NCBI GenBank assembly: GCA_905205085.1
Contig: CAJLCG010000095.1
Coordinates: forward strand, 1-8,439
Origin: an uncultured Oscillospiraceae bacterium
Lineage (GTDB): Bacteria > Bacillota > Clostridia > Oscillospirales > Oscillospiraceae
DNA: 8,439 nucleotides
Direction of reading: 5' to 3'
Shown here: one piece after another, positions 5,407 to 8,439 of the stretch
How positions within the stretch are numbered: position 1 is the stretch's first letter
How the letters are laid out: each line of letters begins with the position of its first letter
Translations under genes and position numbers: made by a program
The notes under the pieces: model-generated
Databases searched by the model: none
Seen by the model: only the letters and a program-made list of their open reading frames with translations
What the model was told of the DNA's origin: nothing

Positions 5407-6962
5407 GCAAGCAGAGCGAGCGCCTTTTTAAGGCCATCAGCAACCTGAACGACGAGATGATCGACCCGGCCCTGGAGCCCAGAAAGCGGCGTAAAACAAG
5501 ACGCTGGATGGGCTGGGCCGCCCTGGCTGCCTGCTTCTGTCTGGTGGCAGGGGTCGTCACCGGACGCATCCCCCTGATAGGCGGGCGCTCCAGCCAGCCT
5601 GTCAGCGGCGCGGACGGGGCCATCACCTTTCAGTCCTATGCCGGACCGGTGCTTCCCATGACATTGCGGGAGGAAAACAAAAACATTACCGCCCAGCGAG
5701 CCATTACCATGGACTTTACCCCCTGGGTACCGGTGTGGGATGAGGAGCTGGAGCAGGAGCGGTATGACAGCCACATTCTTGTCACGGATGAGTACACTCT
5801 GACCAACATCGGGGCGGAGGACCAGACCCTCACTCTGCTTTACCCCTTTGTCACCTCACTGCCCAGTCTGGAGCGAGATATTCCAGCATTGTCTATGGAC
5901 GGGCATGAGCTGGAGACCCAGCTGCATGTGGGCGCCTATGCTGGTAATTTTGAAGGAGCCGGCGGCCTGTTGGATGGAGAGGAGGGGGGCAGCATCAACC
6001 TGGACTCCCCGGAGAGTTGGGAGAACTACCGGGATCTGCTCTCCGACGGCAGTTATCTGGCCCGTGCGCTGGAGGAAACCCCTGACGTGAGCCAGGTGCC
6101 GGTGACCGTCTACCGGTTTACAAACCCCTATGGCCCGTCTGCCAGCAAACAGGCCCCAAACCCCTTTCTGCGGGCATCCTTTGACCTGGATTACGATAAA
6201 ACCCGTGTTTTGACCTACGGTTTCCACGGCTGCCGGTATGACCCGGAAAGCGGGACCATGGTCCAGGGCTTCTCCATCCCGGAGGAGCGGGAATCCAACT
6301 ATGGAGAGCCCTACTACCTGATTGTGATCGGTGAGGATATTAGAAATCTGACAGTGGACGGCTATGTCACCGGCGGCGTGGACGAGGATACGCCCAAGCT
6401 GGAGGGGTGCGGGGTTACCGTGGAGCGGTACGAGAGCGACCTGGATACCATGCTTCGGGAGATTCTCACTCGATTCACCCAGGACCGGGAGCTTTCATCC
6501 CCTTCCGATATCCAGATGGATTTTGAACGTTACTATCGGGCGGTCTTAGAACAGCTGCTGGCCTATGGCGGGCTGACTGCCCAGGAACAATCACGATACA
6601 GCGCCGGCTGGCTGGAGGATGTGGCCTCTGATACGGAGGGAATCCAGCGGGTGTGCTGGCTAGAGGCCCAGGTCACCGTCCCCGCCGGGGGCAGCCTCAC
6701 GGTGACCGCCTCCATGGAAAAAGAGGGCAGCTATGATTACAGCTGCGAACAGCCGAACAAGGGTAGCCGGGGCTACGACCTGATGACCACCCTGGGCTCC
6801 AACCTCTCCTGCACTAGGCAGACTGCTACCCTGGAGGACCGTGGACAGATCGAAATTCTGTGGCAGAACTTTGGTTTTGACCTGGAGGCAGGCATCAAGA
6901 CCGTAGAGCTGGATGCGAAGATGGAGCACTATTTCCTCATCGTCCGGCGGGCAGATCCATAA
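5403..6962 (+). CDS. Single-pass membrane protein with large outer domain, putative anti-sigma/sensor
   Basis: 519 residues in a family I cannot name. Seen: a short cytoplasmic segment (1-34, SERLFKAISNLNDEMIDPAL, then a basic RKRRKTRR), one membrane helix (about 35-53, WMGWAALAACFCLVAGVV) and an outer domain of about 460 residues. That domain has a beta-rich stretch at about 131 (YTLTNIGAEDQTLTLLYPFV), recalling surface proteins with Ig-like folds. Its C-terminal part has VTVPAGGSLTVTASM from 424, GYDLMTTLGSNLSC from 457, and WQNFGFDLEAGIKTVELD from 487. A few scattered cysteines occur in the outer domain. The ATGA overlap with the sigma gene and the membrane topology are those of an anti-sigma factor, so regulation of that sigma factor is inferred. 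There is no zinc-binding anti-sigma motif. The gene is complete, ending before a hairpin. Confidence 0.75.
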   Translation: MSKQSERLFKAISNLNDEMIDPALEPRKRRKTRRWMGWAALAACFCLVAGVVTGRIPLIGGRSSQPVSGADGAITFQSYAGPVLPMTLREENKNITAQRAITMDFTPWVPVWDEELEQERYDSHILVTDEYTLTNIGAEDQTLTLLYPFVTSLPSLERDIPALSMDGHELETQLHVGAYAGNFEGAGGLLDGEEGGSINLDSPESWENYRDLLSDGSYLARALEETPDVSQVPVTVYRFTNPYGPSASKQAPNPFLRASFDLDYDKTRVLTYGFHGCRYDPESGTMVQGFSIPEERESNYGEPYYLIVIGEDIRNLTVDGYVTGGVDEDTPKLEGCGVTVERYESDLDTMLREILTRFTQDRELSSPSDIQMDFERYYRAVLEQLLAYGGLTAQEQSRYSAGWLEDVASDTEGIQRVCWLEAQVTVPAGGSLTVTASMEKEGSYDYSCEQPNKGSRGYDLMTTLGSNLSCTRQTATLEDRGQIEILWQNFGFDLEAGIKTVELDAKMEHYFLIVRRADP

Positions 6963-6989
6963 CAAAAACCTACCATATTTAACATTCTA

Positions 6990-7028
6990 CGCGCCGGGAA
7001 CTTGGATGTACTTCAAGTTCCCGGCGCG
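6990..7028. repeat. 15-bp hairpin after the putative anti-sigma gene (possible terminator, related to the one at 8412)
   Basis: CGCGCCGGGAACTTG (6990-7004) pairs perfectly with 7014-7028 around a 9-nt loop. A T-rich stretch (7043-7054) begins only about 15 nt after the stem, so it is not a classical intrinsic terminator. The left arm is almost the same as that of the hairpin at 8412, so this looks like a repeated extragenic palindrome. Confidence 0.65.
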
Positions 7029-7044
7029 GCTGCGTCTTGCCCTC

Positions 7045-7073
7045 TTTTCATTTTAGTCTGGGTATGTTATGCT
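7045..7073 (+). promoter_or_regulatory. Candidate promoter of the NhaC-family gene
   Basis: TTTTCA (7045-7050), a 17-nt spacer and TATGCT (7068-7073), with a TG one base before the -10 (extended -10). Transcription from here would start near 7080, after ATG 7069. This agrees with the TTG start at 7102. Confidence 0.4.
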
Positions 7074-7101
7074 AATTTGTAAAGAGAGGGGAGATGGAGA
7101 C

Positions 7102-8400
7102 TTGGAAACGCTGACACTGCTGCTGTTTTGTGCTGCCCTGGTGGTGTGCGTCGCTCTGAACTGGTCCATTCTGTACGCCCTGGTGGTAGGTTTGGCTATT
7201 TTCCTGGCCTATGGCCGCAGACGGGGCTACGGCTGGCGTGAGCTGGGAAAGATGTGTCTGGATGGAGTCAAAACCTCCCGCAATATTCTGATTACATTTC
7301 TCCTTATTGGTGTACTCACTGCCCTGTGGCGGGCCGCGGGCACCATCCCGGCCATTATCAGCTACACCACGCCCTTTATCCGCCCCTCGGTGTTTCTGCT
7401 CATGACCTTTTTGCTCAACTGTCTGGTGTCGGTGCTCACCGGCACCTCCTTCGGCACGGCGGCCACCATGGGCGTCATCTGCGCCACTCTTGGGGCGGCC
7501 ATGGAGGTCCCCACCGTTCTGGTGGGGGGAGCAGTGCTCTCCGGCGTGTTTTTTGGGGACCGGTGCTCTCCGGTGTCTACCAGCGCCCTGCTGGTCTCTG
7601 AGCTCACCCAAACCAACATTTTTGACAACATTCGGGCCATGCTGCGCACCTCCTGGGTGCCCTTTCTGGCAACCAGCTTGCTGTACCTCTTTGTGGGCAT
7701 GGCTACTCCGCACACCCAGACCTCTCTGGACCTGGCTGCTGTGTTTGAGACGGAATTTCGCCTGCACTGGATTGCTCTTCTGCCCGCCCTGGTAATCTTT
7801 GCCCTGGCCCTGTGCCGGGTGCCGGTGAAGTGGGCCATGGGGGCCAGCATTCTCTCTGCCATTCCCATCGGTCTGTTTCTCCAGCAGCTTTCGCCTGGGG
7901 CGCTGCTCCGCTTTTCCCTGCTGGGCTACCAGGCCAGAGAGGAGGCCGTAGGTGCCATGCTCAATGGCGGTGGCGTCAGCTCTATGGTGAAGGTGGCGAC
8001 CATCATCTGTATCTCCTCAGCCTACTCCGGCATCTTCCAGAAAACCGGGCTGTTGGACGGACTTCAGCAGTCCATTCTGGCTTTGAGCCGCCGCATTACT
8101 CCCTATGGAGCCATGCTGGTCACCAGCGTCTTTGCTTCTGCCATTGCCTGCAATCAGACCCTGGCCATCATCCTGACCCACCAGCTGTGCCAGGACACCC
8201 AGCCCAGCCGGGAGGAGACCGCCATTGCCCTGGAAAATACGGCAGTTGTGGTAGCGCCTCTGATTCCCTGGTCCATCGCCGGTGGTGTGCCCCTGGCTTC
8301 GGCAGGTGCACCGTCCGTCAGCATCTGTTTTGCCTTTTTCCTCTACCTGCTGCCCCTGTGGCGGCAGGGGATTGAGATGGTAAAGCGAAAGAAAGAATAG
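7102..8400 (+). CDS. nhaC: Na+/H+ antiporter, NhaC family
   Basis: A 432-residue polytopic inner-membrane transporter with about ten or more hydrophobic segments. NhaC-family members exchange cytoplasmic Na+ for external H+, or couple such exchange to organic acids; the substrate here is not decided by sequence. Family marks are the loop VLTGTSFGTAATMG (about 111-124), the segment FFGDRCSPVSTSALLVSEL (150-168) followed by TNIFDNIRAM, and a late VAPLIPWSIAGG segment. TTG 7102 is preferred because AGGGGAG (7087-7093) stands 8 nt before it and the protein then opens directly into the first helix. ATG 7069 has no ribosome site and overlaps the likely promoter; it would add 11 polar residues. The gene appears monocistronic, flanked by hairpins. 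No link to the upstream sigma pair is evident beyond orientation. Confidence 0.9.
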   Translation: METLTLLLFCAALVVCVALNWSILYALVVGLAIFLAYGRRRGYGWRELGKMCLDGVKTSRNILITFLLIGVLTALWRAAGTIPAIISYTTPFIRPSVFLLMTFLLNCLVSVLTGTSFGTAATMGVICATLGAAMEVPTVLVGGAVLSGVFFGDRCSPVSTSALLVSELTQTNIFDNIRAMLRTSWVPFLATSLLYLFVGMATPHTQTSLDLAAVFETEFRLHWIALLPALVIFALALCRVPVKWAMGASILSAIPIGLFLQQLSPGALLRFSLLGYQAREEAVGAMLNGGGVSSMVKVATIICISSAYSGIFQKTGLLDGLQQSILALSRRITPYGAMLVTSVFASAIACNQTLAIILTHQLCQDTQPSREETAIALENTAVVVAPLIPWSIAGGVPLASAGAPSVSICFAFFLYLLPLWRQGIEMVKRKKE

Positions 8401-8411
8401 GGAAGAGGCAA

Positions 8412-8439
8412 CGCGCCGGAAACTTGGGAAAACCCAAGT
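8412..8439. repeat. Left part of a second hairpin, cut by the window end
   Basis: CGCGCCGGAAACTTGGG (8412-8428), then AAAA, then CCCAAGT (8433-8439). Seven base pairs are visible before the sequence ends. If the stem is complete it would continue with TTCCGGCGCG. The left arm matches 6990-7005 except for one base. It begins 11 nt after the NhaC stop, so it is probably this gene's terminator or an extragenic palindrome. Confidence 0.6.

Overview
The window reads as chromosomal DNA of a GC-rich, endospore-forming member of the Clostridia. Oscillospiraceae of the Flavonifractor/Pseudoflavonifractor type is the best guess. The evidence is high GC, strong GGAGG-type ribosome sites, frequent TTG starts, two sporulation loci (cotJ and cwlD), and the DUF4367 and SdpI families. 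The species assignment is inference.

Layout, left to right. (1) On the minus strand, an ECF-type sigma factor (1284-1847) overlaps by 14 nt a membrane-anchored DUF4367 protein (1-1297) that runs off the left edge. Its outer part consists of tandem 139-residue units, and its juxtamembrane segment is encoded by two back-to-back perfect inverted repeats. (2) On the plus strand, 1962-2219 is a decayed fragment of an OmpA/MotB-type C-terminal domain, followed by a strong hairpin. (3) On the minus strand lies the spore-coat cotJ operon: a fused CotJA-CotJB protein (2970-3434) and the manganese-catalase-like CotJC (2330-2968). (4) Divergent from cotJ is cwlD, the spore-cortex N-acetylmuramoyl-L-alanine amidase (3563-4261). 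It ends at a perfect 18-bp terminator stem. (5) Converging on that terminator is a small SdpI-family membrane protein (4305-4652). (6) Divergent from it is a second ECF-type sigma factor (4849-5406), overlapping by 4 nt a 519-residue single-pass membrane protein (5403-6962) that is probably its anti-sigma factor or sensor. (7) Last is an NhaC-family Na+/H+ antiporter (7102-8400), bracketed by two related hairpins; the second is cut by the window end.

Two sporulation loci therefore sit between two independent sigma/membrane-regulator pairs facing away from each other. In each pair the sigma factor should be held by, or respond through, the co-translated membrane protein with its large outer domain. 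I see no CRISPR, tRNA, rRNA, transposase or phage genes. The most unusual items are the palindromic pair inside the DUF4367 gene, the tandem DUF4367 units with near-identical edges, the CotJA-CotJB fusion, and the unrecognised 519-residue regulator.
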